From positions 34,424-98,423 of the forward strand of contig NZ_BJYJ01000006.1 of the NCBI RefSeq assembly GCF_007991455.1: DNA of 64,000 nt. Direction: 5' to 3'. Of the stretch, positions 63,672-64,000 are shown piece after piece; within the stretch, counting starts at the first letter, position 1; every line of letters starts with the position of its first letter. Source of the stretch: Chryseobacterium hagamense (lineage in GTDB: Bacteria; Bacteroidota; Bacteroidia; Flavobacteriales; Weeksellaceae). The position numbers were made by a program, and so were the translations under genes. The notes below the pieces were generated by a model. That model was not told the origin of the DNA. It saw only the letters and a program-made list of their open reading frames with translations, and ran no database searches.

Positions 63672-64000
63672 ATGGTTTATTAGTTTTGATTAAACAATAT
63701 CAATCGGCCAATTGATTATTAAAAAATTTTTATCTGACAGGCATTTTAACTTTCGTTACTTAAACGCTCTGTTATTTCTGGAACAAAAGTATTTGGGCGT
63801 AGCGTCAAAACTCGTCGTATTAAAATTTATTTTAAAAAAATTTAATACCCTTCATTTTGCTACCTCTCTGTCATCTCTGAAGCAAAGGTATTTGGGCACA
63901 ACGTCAAAACTCGTCGCATTAAAATTTATTTTAAAAAATTTAATACCTTTCATTTTGCTACCTCTTTGTCATCTCCGAAGCAAAAGTATTTTGGCAAAGC
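63672..64000 (-). repeat. Leader block copy 2 plus tandem ~99-bp promoter-like repeats
   Basis: 63,672-63,845 repeats the leader at 57,484. The promoter-like unit recurs in tandem at CAAAAGTA 63784, CAAAGGTA 63883 and CAAAAGTA 63981, steps of 99 and 98 bp. The first two have CAAAA 14 nt further on; the third is cut by the window edge. Each unit also contains GTCAAAACTCGTCG and an A/T-rich ATTAAAATTTATTTTAAAAA stretch. On the minus strand every unit offers TAC(C/T)TTTG, so transcription towards the 728-aa gene could start from several. No gene is visible in 63,566-64,000. Confidence 0.5.

Noticed and set aside
63784..64000. CRISPR array
   Set aside because: The tandem unit is ~99 bp with conserved text throughout, not short repeats with unique spacers, and no cas gene is near.

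Overview
The window looks like the chromosome of a Weeksellaceae bacterium (Bacteroidota), most likely Chryseobacterium or a close relative. The evidence is the gene content (TonB receptor, DUF2236 oxygenase, deoxyhypusine-synthase-like protein, very short clade-type proteins), several promoters of the Bacteroidota form TTTG-N19-TAnnTTTG, weak or absent Shine-Dalgarno sequences, and many short intergenic repeats. Genus is inferred from resemblance, not from a search.

Positions 1-42,000 are ordinary core genome with a few accessory genes. In order: a truncated Uup-like ABC-F gene; a Gfo/Idh/MocA oxidoreductase; a siderophore receptor with a PepSY-type membrane partner; an outer-membrane barrel; a 1-Cys peroxiredoxin; an MscS channel; sucC; a three-gene type-I-secretion-like operon (ABC, HlyD, TolC) whose ATPase domain has lost most catalytic motifs; a ClC chloride transporter; a DUF423 protein; an AT-rich RloA/RloB (AbiL-like) pair probably serving phage defence; a secreted protein, an unlisted 54-aa membrane protein and class II HMG-CoA reductase; a radical-SAM/DUF4130 DNA-metabolism pair; pfkA-gapA; a LuxR regulator; an MpaB/Lcp-like oxygenase; recA; an S9 peptidase; htpG; an alpha/beta hydrolase; an alkyltransferase-like protein; a 48-aa protein; an acyltransferase; a deoxyhypusine-synthase-like enzyme; an outer-membrane barrel; arfB; menE; and tRNA-Gln(UUG).

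From 42,133 to the right edge lies a different block that begins 110 bp after tRNA-Gln. It has seven leaderless proteins, all on the minus strand, in two operons. The upstream operon (63,565-57,929) encodes a 728-aa protein, a 947-aa protein with a nucleotidyltransferase-like C-terminus, and a 201-aa protein placed like an immunity gene. The downstream operon (57,187-42,133) encodes giants of 2277 and 2055 aa and two fibre-like proteins that share an N-terminal module. Both operons are preceded by copies of the same ~170-bp leader carrying a conserved TAnnTTTG element. Base composition falls sharply inside the 728-aa gene near 61,930, as if its C-terminus, the 947-aa gene and the 201-aa gene had been exchanged as a cassette.

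This block is the best candidate for an undescribed system. I read it as a polymorphic-toxin or delivery-associated locus. No tail, baseplate, integrase or secretion gene is visible in the window, so that reading is an inference.
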